DNA of 64,000 nt from Bacteroidales bacterium (GCA_017615795.1 JAFZZK010000020.1:29155-93154); one strand, 5' to 3'. Numbered from the stretch's first letter, positions 26,404 to 35,360 are shown. Notes: a model not told the origin generated them from the sequence alone. Translations and numbers: made by a program.

Positions 26404-27351
26404 ATGACAAAAAAGAAATTATATAGTATATTATTCATATTCATCGTATTAGCAGCCTTTCAGAACACACTCTCCGCACAGGAAAACCACATACAATTCA
26501 ACGTTGTCAACGACACAGTACGTGTTGACAACGTCATTCCCAACGATTCGATGGGAATCCAATTAGGGCTTGACGATGACGATCTCGACAACGTTGATCA
26601 CGGCGACGGCATGTTGTTCACCTATTTCAACTGGATGCCGGGGTACAGCCGTTACCAGAATTTCGACATCATCCGCATACACTATCGCCATACGGGGTCT
26701 GCTCCGCGTGACACCATTTTTCTGGACGGCTACCACCATCCGGCGAATTACCCGAAGACTTCCGATTACGGTTGGCGTTGGCGTCGCATGCATCGCGGCG
26801 TTGACCTCGGCTACCCAGTAGGCACGCCCGTGGCCGCCGCCTTCGACGGCATCGTGCGCATCTCCAAGGGCAGCAACACCGGCGGCTATGGCAACCTCAT
26901 CGTCATCCGCCACGACAACGGCCTTGAGACCTACTACGCCCACCTCTCCCGTCGCCTTGTCAACCCCGGACAAATGGTCAAGGCGGGCGACATCATCGGC
27001 CTCGGCGGCAGCACCGGACGCTCCACCGGACCCCACCTCCATTTCGAGATCCGCTACCTCGGCATCGACATCAACCCCAACAAGATTGTCGATTTCGAAA
27101 ACTACAAGACCCGATTCGACACACTATACATCTCCGGATACAGTGTTTCCACCCCTAACCCGCCTTCCCACGAGCAACAAGCCGCTGCCGCACAAAAAGC
27201 CCAGACCAAGGCCACCTATTACCGTGTCCGCAAAGGCGACAACCTCGGACGTATTGCCCAAAAGTACCATACCACAGTTTCCAAGATCAAGAAACTCAAC
27301 CACCTCCGCAGCGACTTTATCCGCGAGGGCCAAAAGCTCCGCGTCCGTTAA
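26404..27351 (+). CDS. LytM/M23 endopeptidase with C-terminal LysM
   Basis: 315 residues from the ATG at 26404; a longer in-frame start lacks the signal peptide at the N-terminus. Signal peptide: MTKKKLYSILFIFIVLAAFQ. The M23 domain (about 115-225) has the zinc ligands in MHRGVDLGYPVGTPV (H, D) and GPHLHFEIRY (HxH), plus GGYGNLIVIRHDNG and YYAHL. A LysM module at the C-terminus (about 270-315: YRVRKGDNLGRIAQKYHTT...LRVR) should hold it to peptidoglycan. It likely trims peptide crosslinks during cell-wall growth or division, or acts as a scaffold if inactive; catalytic residues look complete. Confidence 0.9.
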   Translation: MTKKKLYSILFIFIVLAAFQNTLSAQENHIQFNVVNDTVRVDNVIPNDSMGIQLGLDDDDLDNVDHGDGMLFTYFNWMPGYSRYQNFDIIRIHYRHTGSAPRDTIFLDGYHHPANYPKTSDYGWRWRRMHRGVDLGYPVGTPVAAAFDGIVRISKGSNTGGYGNLIVIRHDNGLETYYAHLSRRLVNPGQMVKAGDIIGLGGSTGRSTGPHLHFEIRYLGIDINPNKIVDFENYKTRFDTLYISGYSVSTPNPPSHEQQAAAAQKAQTKATYYRVRKGDNLGRIAQKYHTTVSKIKKLNHLRSDFIREGQKLRVR

Positions 27352-27360
27352 CAAACGGCC

Positions 27361-29577
27361 ATGCACGCCAAAACCCTTTCTTTTTTCCTCGTCTTTCTAA
27401 CAGTCTTTTCCTACCACGGAACGACGCAGAACCTTTATGACTTTGGCTTTACACGAAACCATCATATTCCTGTCAACGCGTCGCCCGACAGTCTGCACAT
27501 GCCCTGGGCTGGCGGCATGAACGCCGTGCGGTTCTCCGAGATCGACCTTGACCTTGACGGCGACCCCGACCTCGTTGCCTTCGAGAAACATGGCAACCGC
27601 ATCCTGCCATTCCTGCGCCAGAACGACGGGCTCGTCTTCGCCCCACAATTCATCCACCTCTTCCCAAGCCTTCACGACTGGGCCATCTTCCACGACTACA
27701 ACCATGACGGCAAGGCCGACATCTTCACCTACGGACTCGCCGGCATCGCCATTTACAGGAACATTTCGCAAGACACATTAGCCTTCGAGCTGCTCACCGA
27801 CCAACTGACCGCCTACTATTACGACGGGCCCGTCAACATTTTTGCCTCGCCCGACGATTATCCCGTCATTGCGGACGTGGATGGTGACGGGCACACCGAC
27901 ATCCTCAACTTCTGGGTTCTCGGCAAGTACGTCCATTTTCTGCGGAACTACAGCACCGACCCTGAGACTTTCGATTTACGTCTTGAAAACGAGTGTTGGG
28001 GACATTTCGCCGAGGCTGCCGACAACAACCTCATCACGCTGTTCTCGGACTGCAATGACAAGCAAGGCGATGACGACCACCTACGCCACGTGGGCTCCAC
28101 CCTGCTGCTGCACGACTTCGACGGCAACGGCCTGGCCGACCTGTTGGTGGGCGACATCGACTCCCCGCACCTCATCCTGCTCTCCAACCACGGGACGTCC
28201 TCGGAGGCGCGCATGACCGAACAAGACACGGCCTTCCCCTCAGGTGCACCCGTAGACCTGCTCTCCATGCCCGCCCCCTCATTGATCACCTTGCCTGGAT
28301 CCGCAACACCCTCCCTGTTGGTCTCCCCCGCCGACCCTTCGCTCACCAAGTCCCAAGACCACAGCAGCGTCTGGCGTTACGACTACAACACCCTGTTGCA
28401 ACAGTTCACCCTCGTGCAGACCGATTTCCTGCAAGGTGACATGCTCGACGTTGGCAGCGGCTGCCGCCCCGTGCTGTTCGACTGGAACGGTGACGGTCTC
28501 CTTGACCTTTTCCTCGCCAACTACGGCACCTTTGACAGTGCGAGCACCGTCAACGGATTCGTCACATCCTCGTTCTCCTCCTCCATTCGTTATTTTAAAA
28601 ATGTTGGGAGCAGCAGCAGTCCCGCTTTTGAAATGATGACCGACGACTTCGGCCATCTCCGGGCACTCAATTTGCAAGCCCTGCATCCGACCTTCGGGGA
28701 CATGGACGGTGACGGTCTACCCGACATGCTCTGCGGGTTACGGGACGGCACGCTGATGTCCGTATCAAATGCGCGCATCGCCGCGGCCAACGCACCGGCA
28801 GCCGACTTTGGCATCACGCCACACTTCCAGGGTATCGACGTGGGCGACTTCAGCACACCTCAGCTTTTCGACCTTGACGGGGACGGGCGACAGGACCTCG
28901 TCATTGGCAACCGGCGGGGACTGCTGAGCCACTATCGCGACACGCGCACTTCAGGGGCACCACTGTTCGCTCGGGTCACGGACACGCTGGGCGGGGTGGA
29001 CGTGCGCAACTTCGAGCTTTCCTATTTCGGGCATAGCGTACCCTGGCTTTACCGCGACCCGCAGCGCGGCACTGTGCTCTTCTGCGGCAGCGAACAGGGC
29101 AACGTATTCTACTACAAGGATATCGACGGCAACCTCGGCCATGATTTCACCCTCTCGGAAAGCAACCTTGCCGAATCCATCGGCGGGCAGGCCTTCCCCT
29201 TGCGCGAGGGCAAACGCACGGGCATCGCAGTCGCCGACCTAAATGGCGATGGAAAGCCCGACATGGTCGTAGGCAACTACGCTGGCGGCTGCGCCTACTT
29301 TGAAGGGAGCGCGCCCCTGCCGCACAGCATTGCCGAACACCATCCCGGTTTCGACATGCGCGCCTACCCCAACCCCACCTCCGGCATACTGCACCTTGAT
29401 GCCGACATTCTCATGCACCGCATCTCCCTTTACAACATCCAAGGACAACGATTAGCGGTCAAAACTCCGAACAGTCTCTCCTGTCAGGCAGACCTCTCCT
29501 CGCTACCCGCCGGCATCTATCTCATCCAAGTGGAAACCGGCAAGGGAAATGTGGTGAAACGAATTATAAAGTTATAA
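27361..29577 (+). CDS. T9SS-exported FG-GAP/VCBS beta-propeller protein
   Basis: 738 residues. A signal peptide (MHAKTLSFFLVFLTVFSYHG) is followed by repeated integrin-alpha-type calcium-binding blades with D-x-D/N-x-D-G motifs (DLDLDGDPDLV, DYNHDGKADIF, DVDGDGHTDIL, DFDGNGLADLL, DWNGDGLLDLF, DMDGDGLPDML, DLDGDGRQDLV, DLNGDGKPDMV). These suggest a seven- or eight-bladed propeller. The end is a type A sorting domain (about 655-738: AYPNPTSGILHL, LYNIQGQRLA, LPAGIYLIQV, VKRIIKL). It is probably a cell-surface binding protein. It follows the M23 gene by 9 bases. Confidence 0.88.
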   Translation: MHAKTLSFFLVFLTVFSYHGTTQNLYDFGFTRNHHIPVNASPDSLHMPWAGGMNAVRFSEIDLDLDGDPDLVAFEKHGNRILPFLRQNDGLVFAPQFIHLFPSLHDWAIFHDYNHDGKADIFTYGLAGIAIYRNISQDTLAFELLTDQLTAYYYDGPVNIFASPDDYPVIADVDGDGHTDILNFWVLGKYVHFLRNYSTDPETFDLRLENECWGHFAEAADNNLITLFSDCNDKQGDDDHLRHVGSTLLLHDFDGNGLADLLVGDIDSPHLILLSNHGTSSEARMTEQDTAFPSGAPVDLLSMPAPSLITLPGSATPSLLVSPADPSLTKSQDHSSVWRYDYNTLLQQFTLVQTDFLQGDMLDVGSGCRPVLFDWNGDGLLDLFLANYGTFDSASTVNGFVTSSFSSSIRYFKNVGSSSSPAFEMMTDDFGHLRALNLQALHPTFGDMDGDGLPDMLCGLRDGTLMSVSNARIAAANAPAADFGITPHFQGIDVGDFSTPQLFDLDGDGRQDLVIGNRRGLLSHYRDTRTSGAPLFARVTDTLGGVDVRNFELSYFGHSVPWLYRDPQRGTVLFCGSEQGNVFYYKDIDGNLGHDFTLSESNLAESIGGQAFPLREGKRTGIAVADLNGDGKPDMVVGNYAGGCAYFEGSAPLPHSIAEHHPGFDMRAYPNPTSGILHLDADILMHRISLYNIQGQRLAVKTPNSLSCQADLSSLPAGIYLIQVETGKGNVVKRIIKL

Positions 29578-29602
29578 GTTGGCAACTCGCGGAAATAAAT
29601 TG

Positions 29603-29610
29603 TATTTTTG
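29603..29610 (+). promoter_or_regulatory. -7 box for the DUF4230 pair
   Basis: TATTTTTG lies 22 bases upstream of the ATG at 29633. Confidence 0.5.
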
Positions 29611-29632
29611 CCACCCTAAAAAACAGGAATTT

Positions 29633-30232
29633 ATGAACCGGAAACATTGGATTCTATTAGCCATCAGCATCCTGGCATTACTTGCCGTCATCTGTTGGCC
29701 TGCGAGGAAAGTTGAGAAGAGGACACCCTCTGCAAGCGAAATCGTAGGGATGCTGCAGGCACAGTCGCAGATTGCCACCACCGAGGTGACCATCCGGAAA
29801 ATAGGTGTCTATGATTCCAAAACAGAACTGGTTTCACTTAACCCCACCCGATGGAAGCTGGGAAAACAGCTTTGCGTCATCCCTGTAGACGTCACCATTC
29901 GATACGGCATCGACCTTGATGAAATCACCGAAAAGGACATTCGGTTCATCGGCAAGGACACTGTTGAAATCAAGCTCCCCAAGGCGAAAATCATCGACAA
30001 ATCGTTTGTCCCTTATACTCACAAAGATGAGATCGTGACCATATCCACCGGCTTGCGCGGCAACGTGGGGGAAACCACCATACAGAAAATCAAAACGATG
30101 GCTTTTGACGAGGTTGTCAAGCAAGACAAAGAGATCCAGAAGAAGCTTTCCGATCAACTGACACACAACACGGAAACGGTATTCACCTCCATTTTGTCGG
30201 CCATCGGCCTGCACCCTGTCTTCATCCAATAA
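29633..30232 (+). CDS. DUF4230 protein, first copy
   Basis: 199 residues from the ATG at 29633; the promoter box at 29603-29610 excludes the longer frame. One N-terminal membrane anchor (about 6-24) precedes a soluble domain with the family pattern: SQIATTEVTIRKIGVYDS, a conserved cation-rich strand LGKQLCVIPVDVTIRYGIDL, and VEIKLPKAKIIDKSF. The end is helical (IQKKLSDQLTHNTETVFTSILSAIG). Its role is unknown; the layout suggests a periplasm-facing anchored protein. A second, diverged copy starts 9 bases after its stop. Confidence 0.75.
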   Translation: MNRKHWILLAISILALLAVICWPARKVEKRTPSASEIVGMLQAQSQIATTEVTIRKIGVYDSKTELVSLNPTRWKLGKQLCVIPVDVTIRYGIDLDEITEKDIRFIGKDTVEIKLPKAKIIDKSFVPYTHKDEIVTISTGLRGNVGETTIQKIKTMAFDEVVKQDKEIQKKLSDQLTHNTETVFTSILSAIGLHPVFIQ

Positions 30233-30241
30233 GCTCATACC

Positions 30242-30841
30242 ATGAAACCCAAGACCGTCACTATCATCAGCGCACTCCTCTTCGCCACAGCTGCCGTATG
30301 CCTGCTGTACCGGTTGCATTCACAGAAAAACAACGAAGAGATTCAATTGAAAGAGACCGCCACCATAATAGAATCAGCCCGGCCGATAGGCATCCTATAC
30401 CTCTATTCAACCATCACCGAAGATTATGCCAAAGACAGTTTCTGGGGCAGCGGTATCGGCAGTTCCGTTTTGGGGAAAGAAAACGGCTTGCTCAAGCGCA
30501 AGCACGATTGCGTGCAAATCCTCAACCAGCAGGTCAATCTCATTATGGATCTTGACAAAATACAATACAAAGTGATGGAGGGTTCGGACACTGTGTTGGT
30601 TTTTCTGCCCGAAGTGGAGTTCTCACAATCCACGATTTCCTCCTGGTTCAAGTCGGACAACGAGAACGAGGAAGGTGCCGTCCAATACAATGCCGCGCCG
30701 CTCATCCAACGCGTGGAACGCAGAATAGAGGCCCGCTACAACACGCCCGAAAACCGGCGGAAAGCGGAGGAGAAGGCAAAAAGTTCCCTGTCGGAATTCC
30801 TGCGGCAATATGGAAAAACCGCCATATTCAAACCTCTTTAA
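30242..30841 (+). CDS. DUF4230-like protein, second copy
   Basis: 199 residues, the same length as its upstream neighbour. It has an N-terminal anchor (about 6-24), a central domain (GILYLYSTITEDYAKDSFWG, VQILNQQVNLIMDLDKIQYK, VLVFLPEVEFSQS) that parallels the preceding protein, and a charged C-terminal helix (RRKAEEKAKSSLSEFLRQYG). The similarity is in pattern rather than close identity, so the pair is an old tandem duplication. Function is unknown. Confidence 0.65.
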   Translation: MKPKTVTIISALLFATAAVCLLYRLHSQKNNEEIQLKETATIIESARPIGILYLYSTITEDYAKDSFWGSGIGSSVLGKENGLLKRKHDCVQILNQQVNLIMDLDKIQYKVMEGSDTVLVFLPEVEFSQSTISSWFKSDNENEEGAVQYNAAPLIQRVERRIEARYNTPENRRKAEEKAKSSLSEFLRQYGKTAIFKPL

Positions 30842-30857
30842 CCCAACATTCATTCCT

Positions 30858-31313
30858 ATGACCATCTACCAAAACGACCAGCCCATAGCACCCGAGCAGG
30901 TGCGCGACCATCGTCTCATCCACGCCGCCGGCGGCGTGGTGTTCAACGAACACAATGAAGTGCTGATGATCTACCGTCTCGACAAATGGGACTTCCCGAA
31001 AGGAAAGGTGGAGGCGGGCGAGCAATACGACGAAGCCGCCTTGCGCGAGGTGGAGGAGGAGACCGGCCTGCACGGCATCACCCTCGGCAAAGCGCTGCCC
31101 TCCACGTTCCACACCTACACCCTGCACGGGGAACCCATCCTCAAGGAGACCCACTGGTTCCGGATGTCCGCCCCCGCACAAGACCTCATCCCGCAAACCG
31201 AAGAGGACATCACGCAGGCCACTTGGGTGCCGGAAGAGCAGGTGGAGAATCTTCTTCAGGATTCGTATGCGACGCTGAGAGAACTTTGGGGAGAATTAAG
31301 AATTAAGAATTAA
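30858..31313 (+). CDS. Nudix hydrolase
   Basis: 151 residues from the ATG at 30858 (MTIYQNDQ). An earlier in-frame ATG at 30810 would overlap the DUF4230 gene by 32 bases. The Nudix box is complete: GKVEAGEQYDEAALREVEEETG fits Gx5Ex7REUxEExGU. The AGGVVFNEHNEVLMIYRLDKWDFPKG lead-in resembles diadenosine polyphosphate or dinucleoside-type members. The substrate cannot be assigned. The C-terminus (LWGELRIKN) is encoded by the 7-base repeat tract at 31293-31317. Confidence 0.85.
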   Translation: MTIYQNDQPIAPEQVRDHRLIHAAGGVVFNEHNEVLMIYRLDKWDFPKGKVEAGEQYDEAALREVEEETGLHGITLGKALPSTFHTYTLHGEPILKETHWFRMSAPAQDLIPQTEEDITQATWVPEEQVENLLQDSYATLRELWGELRIKN

Positions 31314-31317
31314 GAAT
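31293..31317. repeat. GAATTAA tandem repeat across a stop/start junction
   Basis: Three and a half copies of a 7-base unit (GAATTAA) cover the last codons and the stop codon of the Nudix gene and reach the ATG of the following gene. Confidence 0.75.
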
Positions 31318-32695
31318 GGAGAATTATAAAGAAGTGCGTGGCGTTTTTTTGTTTTTGATGCTGTTTTTGTTTGGGGCACTTGGTGCCCAGAACATCAGCG
31401 GCTACTGGGAGGGTTCCTTGAAAATCACCTCCCGCGATTCCTTGCGGCTGGGGATGTTCATCGAGCAGACCGGCGACTCGCTGCACGTTGAGCTCGACAG
31501 TCCCGACCAGTACGCCTTCGGGATGCCGACCCAACAGGTCCGCTTTCTCTATGACACCTTGAGCTGGAAAGCCCCCTCGCTGAACGCCTCCTTCCGGGGA
31601 GTGCACAACGGCGACGCCATCACGGGCACGTTTACCCAAAATAGGCAACGCTTCCCCATCGCGCTGACACCTGGCAAGCGCACCGTGCTGCACCGCCCAC
31701 AGACGCCCAATCCCCCCTACCCTTACAGGAGCGAGGATATCCGCCTGCGCACCCGCGACGGCAAACTCGTTCTCATTGACGGCACCCTGACGATGCCCGA
31801 CAGCACCCCGCCCTCTGCACTCTACATCCTCATCAGCGGTTCCGGGTGGCAGGACCGCGACGAGAGCCTTATGGGGCACAAGCCCTTCCTGGTCATCGCC
31901 GACCACCTCACCCGCACGCAAAACGCCGCCGTGTTCCGCTACGACGACTTCCCGCAGGCCATATTCCTCAAGTCCACCACCCTGGACTTCGCCGACGGTG
32001 TGCAACTCATAATGGACTCGCTGCTCGCCAGTCCCGAGCTGGCCAGACTGCCCGTCGTCCTTCTCGGCCATAGCGAGGGCAGCATCGTGGCTTTCATCGT
32101 GGGCTCCAAAGACCCGCGAGTATCCAAAATCATCACCCTCGGCGGTGTGGCGCAGCCCATCCACGAGGTGCTGCTCTACCAAATCCGCGCCATCTACGAG
32201 ACCGACACCGTGCTGACCCCCGCCGAAATCGACAAGACTGTCCAGCTCTCGGACCAACTGTACCGACTCGTCCGCAAATCAAAGGACCGCAAAGAGGCCG
32301 CCCGCCGCATCGGCGACTTCTGGGACGACCAGAGCGCAAAACTCACTCCTGAGGATCAAAAACGGTACAATATGACACCCGAGGGCAAGTACACCTCCAT
32401 ACAGCAGCTCTCCTCCCCTTGGTTTTTCACCTTGTTCCATCTCGACCCCAAGGTGTACATCAAGAAGGTACACTGTCCTGTTGTGGCTATCAATGGCGAG
32501 AAGGACCTGCAGGTGGACGCCGTTGCCAACCAACAGCTGATGCGGAAATATCTGAGCAAGAAGCAAAACCACCAGTTCCACATCGTCCCCAACGCCAACC
32601 ACCTGCTCCAGACCTGCGCCACAGGAAGTCCATCGGAGTACGGCAACATAGAAGAAACCATTGGGGAAGAGACCTTGAGACTGCTCGACCGTTAG
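31316..32695 (+). CDS. Secreted alpha/beta hydrolase with N-terminal lipocalin-like domain
   Basis: 459 residues. A signal peptide (hydrophobic VFLFLMLFLFGALGAQ) is followed by an N-terminal beta-rich domain of about 100 residues (ISGYWEGSLKI, LHVELDSPDQYAFGMP). The hydrolase part begins around 150. ILISGSGWQDRDESLMGHKPF carries the oxyanion-hole region, LGHSEGSIVAFIVG the nucleophile Ser, and CPVVAINGEKDLQVDA the acid. The catalytic His is in NANHLLQTC. The layout resembles the EstA-like peptidase/esterase family widespread in Bacteroidetes. The substrate is unknown. It begins two bases after the Nudix stop, suggesting coupling. Confidence 0.82.
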   Translation: MENYKEVRGVFLFLMLFLFGALGAQNISGYWEGSLKITSRDSLRLGMFIEQTGDSLHVELDSPDQYAFGMPTQQVRFLYDTLSWKAPSLNASFRGVHNGDAITGTFTQNRQRFPIALTPGKRTVLHRPQTPNPPYPYRSEDIRLRTRDGKLVLIDGTLTMPDSTPPSALYILISGSGWQDRDESLMGHKPFLVIADHLTRTQNAAVFRYDDFPQAIFLKSTTLDFADGVQLIMDSLLASPELARLPVVLLGHSEGSIVAFIVGSKDPRVSKIITLGGVAQPIHEVLLYQIRAIYETDTVLTPAEIDKTVQLSDQLYRLVRKSKDRKEAARRIGDFWDDQSAKLTPEDQKRYNMTPEGKYTSIQQLSSPWFFTLFHLDPKVYIKKVHCPVVAINGEKDLQVDAVANQQLMRKYLSKKQNHQFHIVPNANHLLQTCATGSPSEYGNIEETIGEETLRLLDR

Positions 32696-32754
32696 TTCTA
32701 AAACTAAAAAATTCCGTGATGCGCACTTCAGTGCATCAACATAAATATTTTTTT

Positions 32755-32762
32755 TATTTTTG
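32755..32762 (+). promoter_or_regulatory. -7 box for the second FISUMP gene
   Basis: TATTTTTG lies 57 bases upstream of the ATG at 32820. Confidence 0.5.
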
Positions 32763-32819
32763 CCCGCTATAATACACATTTATAACATAAACATAAATGC
32801 AAAAATACAAAATTTGACT

Positions 32820-34916
32820 ATGAGAAATTTTACTGTTTTACAGAAAACGATTTTATCGATTGGTTTATGGATAGCAGTCTTCATGTTGCTTCCGTTTTCG
32901 CTTTTGATGGCGCAAACCACACTGTATTTTACAGGTAAGGATGCCAACGGGCAACCGGTACAACTAGACAGTGTGCGGATAAACAATGTCACGCGCGGGT
33001 GGACAGAAGTGCTTCCCGCTTCCGACCTCGTTCTAACGATGACCAATACAGGCATCGTGAATCCCATTATGCATTCGGCATTGTCGCAAAATGTGCCCAA
33101 TCCGTTTGATGGGGTGACGGATGTTACCCTCAAACTGCCGAAATCCGATTTCGTAAACATGACAGTCTATGCCTTATCAGGTCAGCAAGTGACCGCTTTT
33201 GCAGGAAAACTCGAAGCCGGTCAACATACGTTCAGAATCCGTCTGTCAAGACCCCAGGCCTATATGTTAAAGGTGAAATCAGAAACGGTGACCGGTTCCA
33301 TCAAGATGTTGAACACCGGCAATACGGGAACTGACCGTATTGAGCTTGTGGGGAAGGGCAGCCTGAATCATAATCATGAGAAATCCGGAAAGGGTAATAC
33401 GGATGAGATTTTTGTCGTGGGAGACATGATGTCGTTTGTCGGCTATTCTACCATTGGAGGTGTGTCTTGCACAAGTGTTCCTGTAGCGATGCCGATAGAA
33501 TCTTCTCAGACGATTGTACTGCAGTTCACCCGTTCGGACTCGTTTGTTTGCGGAACCACACAAGTGTTTGATTATGAAAATAATGCATACAATACTGTGG
33601 AAATCGGATCCCAATGCTGGCTGAAAGAGAATATGCGAACGACGCATTATGCCAACGGAACATCTATTCCAATATCAACAAGCAACAGTTTTACAGATGC
33701 CTATTGCTGTTATCCGAACAATGACCCAACCACAGTGCCTGTTTACGGACTTCTGTATAACTGGCCGGCAGTTATGGAAATGGACCTTGAAGGCGGTGAG
33801 GCCGATGTGCAAGGCGTTTGCCCCGATGGCTGGCATGTGCCCTGTGAGCAGGAATGGAATAACTTCTTATGGTTTGTGGAGGGACAGAGCGCATTCCAAT
33901 GCGATAGCCAGCCGGATAACATTGGCAAAGCTTTGGCTTCCACAACGGGTTGGCAAAGCTGTAGCAGCAGTTGTACTCCTGGCTATATGCAAGCCACAAA
34001 CAATGCGACCGGTTTTTCTGCTATGCCGGCCAGTGGGTATTATGGTTATTATGACAATGAGAGCTTTGGCGGAGAAGCTCTTTTCTGGAGCTCGTCCGAA
34101 TCATCATACCAAAATTGTGCCCATGGTCACTATATTGACTATGATAGAAGAGCTTTCTTTCATTGGGAATTTGTCCAGAATTATTATTTTTCAGTTCGTT
34201 GTCTTCGTGATGAAGAATACAGCAGTCCTACTTCCAGTAATCAACCCTGTCCGCAAACTCCTACCGTAACTGACTACGACGGGAATGTGTATAATACGGT
34301 TCAGATTGGCACCCAGTGCTGGATGAAAGAGAATCTGAAAACCACCCATTATTATGATGGAACACTTATCCCAATAGGCAATGGCTATAGCAATGTGATA
34401 GGGTACCGGTATTTTCCCGAGAATGACAGTGCTAATGTTGGAGCATACGGATGTCTGTATAATTGGGCTGCTGTGATGAATGGTGAAACGCCATCCACAT
34501 CTGTTCCAAGCAATGTGCAGGGTGTTTGTCCTACAGGTTGGCATGTGCCGTCAAACATGGAATGGATCACGTTGACAGACCATATAGGAACTCAGTCAGA
34601 ATGCCAGTGCGGACATCAAAGCACCCTGAATGCCAAATCATTGGCCTCAACGTCAGGATGGTTGAGCAACGCAATGTATTGTACTCCAGGATATTTGCCA
34701 ATGTACAACAATGCTTCGGGCTTTACGGCTTTGCCGGCAGGACATGTTTATAACGATGGCTATGAATGGATAAGTGTTGAGGCTTTCTTCTGGAGTTCAA
34801 CGGAATATACAAGTGATGTTGCCGGATTCTTCAATATTCAAAGCGATATTCCCCATGCGGAATTTGCTGGAGTCTCAAAATCTAATGCTTATTCCGTCCG
34901 TTGTCTGAAGGATTAG
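32820..34916 (+). CDS. Secreted protein with N-proximal sorting-like domain and two FISUMP domains
   Basis: 698 residues from the ATG at 32820. The signal peptide is long (about 1-33, ending LLMAQ). Residues about 80-165 look like a T9SS type A sorting module (NVPNPFDGVTDVTLKLP, MTVYALSGQQV, QAYMLKVKSE) but lie near the N-terminus, followed by a linker. Two FISUMP domains follow at about 242-463 and 478-698, each with GSQCWLKENM or GTQCWMKENL, VCPDGWHVP or VCPTGWHVP, LFWSSSE or FFWSSTE, and a terminal SVRCLRD/SVRCLKD. No sorting domain is present at the true C-terminus. It is related in design to the protein at 1086. A surface binding role is plausible. Confidence 0.87.
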   Translation: MRNFTVLQKTILSIGLWIAVFMLLPFSLLMAQTTLYFTGKDANGQPVQLDSVRINNVTRGWTEVLPASDLVLTMTNTGIVNPIMHSALSQNVPNPFDGVTDVTLKLPKSDFVNMTVYALSGQQVTAFAGKLEAGQHTFRIRLSRPQAYMLKVKSETVTGSIKMLNTGNTGTDRIELVGKGSLNHNHEKSGKGNTDEIFVVGDMMSFVGYSTIGGVSCTSVPVAMPIESSQTIVLQFTRSDSFVCGTTQVFDYENNAYNTVEIGSQCWLKENMRTTHYANGTSIPISTSNSFTDAYCCYPNNDPTTVPVYGLLYNWPAVMEMDLEGGEADVQGVCPDGWHVPCEQEWNNFLWFVEGQSAFQCDSQPDNIGKALASTTGWQSCSSSCTPGYMQATNNATGFSAMPASGYYGYYDNESFGGEALFWSSSESSYQNCAHGHYIDYDRRAFFHWEFVQNYYFSVRCLRDEEYSSPTSSNQPCPQTPTVTDYDGNVYNTVQIGTQCWMKENLKTTHYYDGTLIPIGNGYSNVIGYRYFPENDSANVGAYGCLYNWAAVMNGETPSTSVPSNVQGVCPTGWHVPSNMEWITLTDHIGTQSECQCGHQSTLNAKSLASTSGWLSNAMYCTPGYLPMYNNASGFTALPAGHVYNDGYEWISVEAFFWSSTEYTSDVAGFFNIQSDIPHAEFAGVSKSNAYSVRCLKD

Positions 34917-34952
34917 TCTGAAATCCATTTTTTTGCGTACTTTTACGGCATT

Positions 34953-35187
34953 TTGAAAACCGTTATCTTTCCCAACTGCAAAGGTCTCTTGATTCGCCAG
35001 ATGGTGCTGCAATATGTCTATACTGGCGAGATCATGGGCGTGTCGGAACGCGAGTCGTCCGATGTGCAGGTGACACATCAAGCACTGGAAATCATACGAG
35101 AAAACGACGGGTGCTGCAGAAAACACTGTGATTGATGCGGCCGATTGCGGTGCCACCTACCGCTTCCTGATGGCCCTACTGCCCTGA
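34953..35187 (+). pseudogene. aroA: Decayed N-terminal fragment of EPSP synthase
   Basis: The first frame reads NCKGLLIRQMVLQYVYTGE followed by SSDVQVTHQALEII, resembling the N-terminal SKS...R...LYxGE and SDDxxxxxxAL segments of AroA. After a frameshift the next frame (from 35116) reads NTVIDAADCGATYRFLMALL, matching the DxGxAGTxxRFL motif. The remaining 300 or more residues are absent. The similarity stops where the dispersed repeat at 35184 begins. AroA makes EPSP in the shikimate pathway. The assignment is by motif order only. Confidence 0.55.
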
Positions 35188-35236
35188 AAATCAGAAGGGG
35201 TGTTTACGCCTCGCGGCATTGTCGTGCCACGGGTAA
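35184..35236. repeat. Dispersed repeat, second diverged copy
   Basis: The segment CTGAAAATCAGAAGGGGTG...CGCCTCG.GGCATTG..GTGCCACGGGTA aligns to the reverse complement of 22584-22639, with only scattered differences over about 45 bases. Only one half of the palindrome hairpin is well kept here. It sits at the broken end of the aroA fragment. Confidence 0.65.
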
Positions 35237-35294
35237 AAAAGTGATGGGAAAACAATCTCTTTTACTTTTACGGGTCAACAGCTATATTATTGGC

Positions 35295-35340
35295 AAAAAA
35301 AAGCAAAGCCCAAAGCGTATGCCCTGAGCTTTGCCCTTTT
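35295..35340 (-). terminator. Intrinsic terminator for the DUF4332 gene
   Basis: On the minus strand GCAAAGC pairs with GCTTTGC (35334-35328 with 35309-35303) and runs into an eight-T tract. It begins about 25 bases after the stop codon at 35361. The rest of 34917-35360 holds the aroA fragment and the repeat and no intact gene. Confidence 0.6.
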
Positions 35341-35360
35341 GTTTTTTTGAACTTGTCCTA

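Noticed and set aside
32820-34916. Complete diversity-generating retroelement
   Set aside because: FISUMP targets are present here and at 1086, but no reverse transcriptase, accessory gene or template repeat was found in the window.
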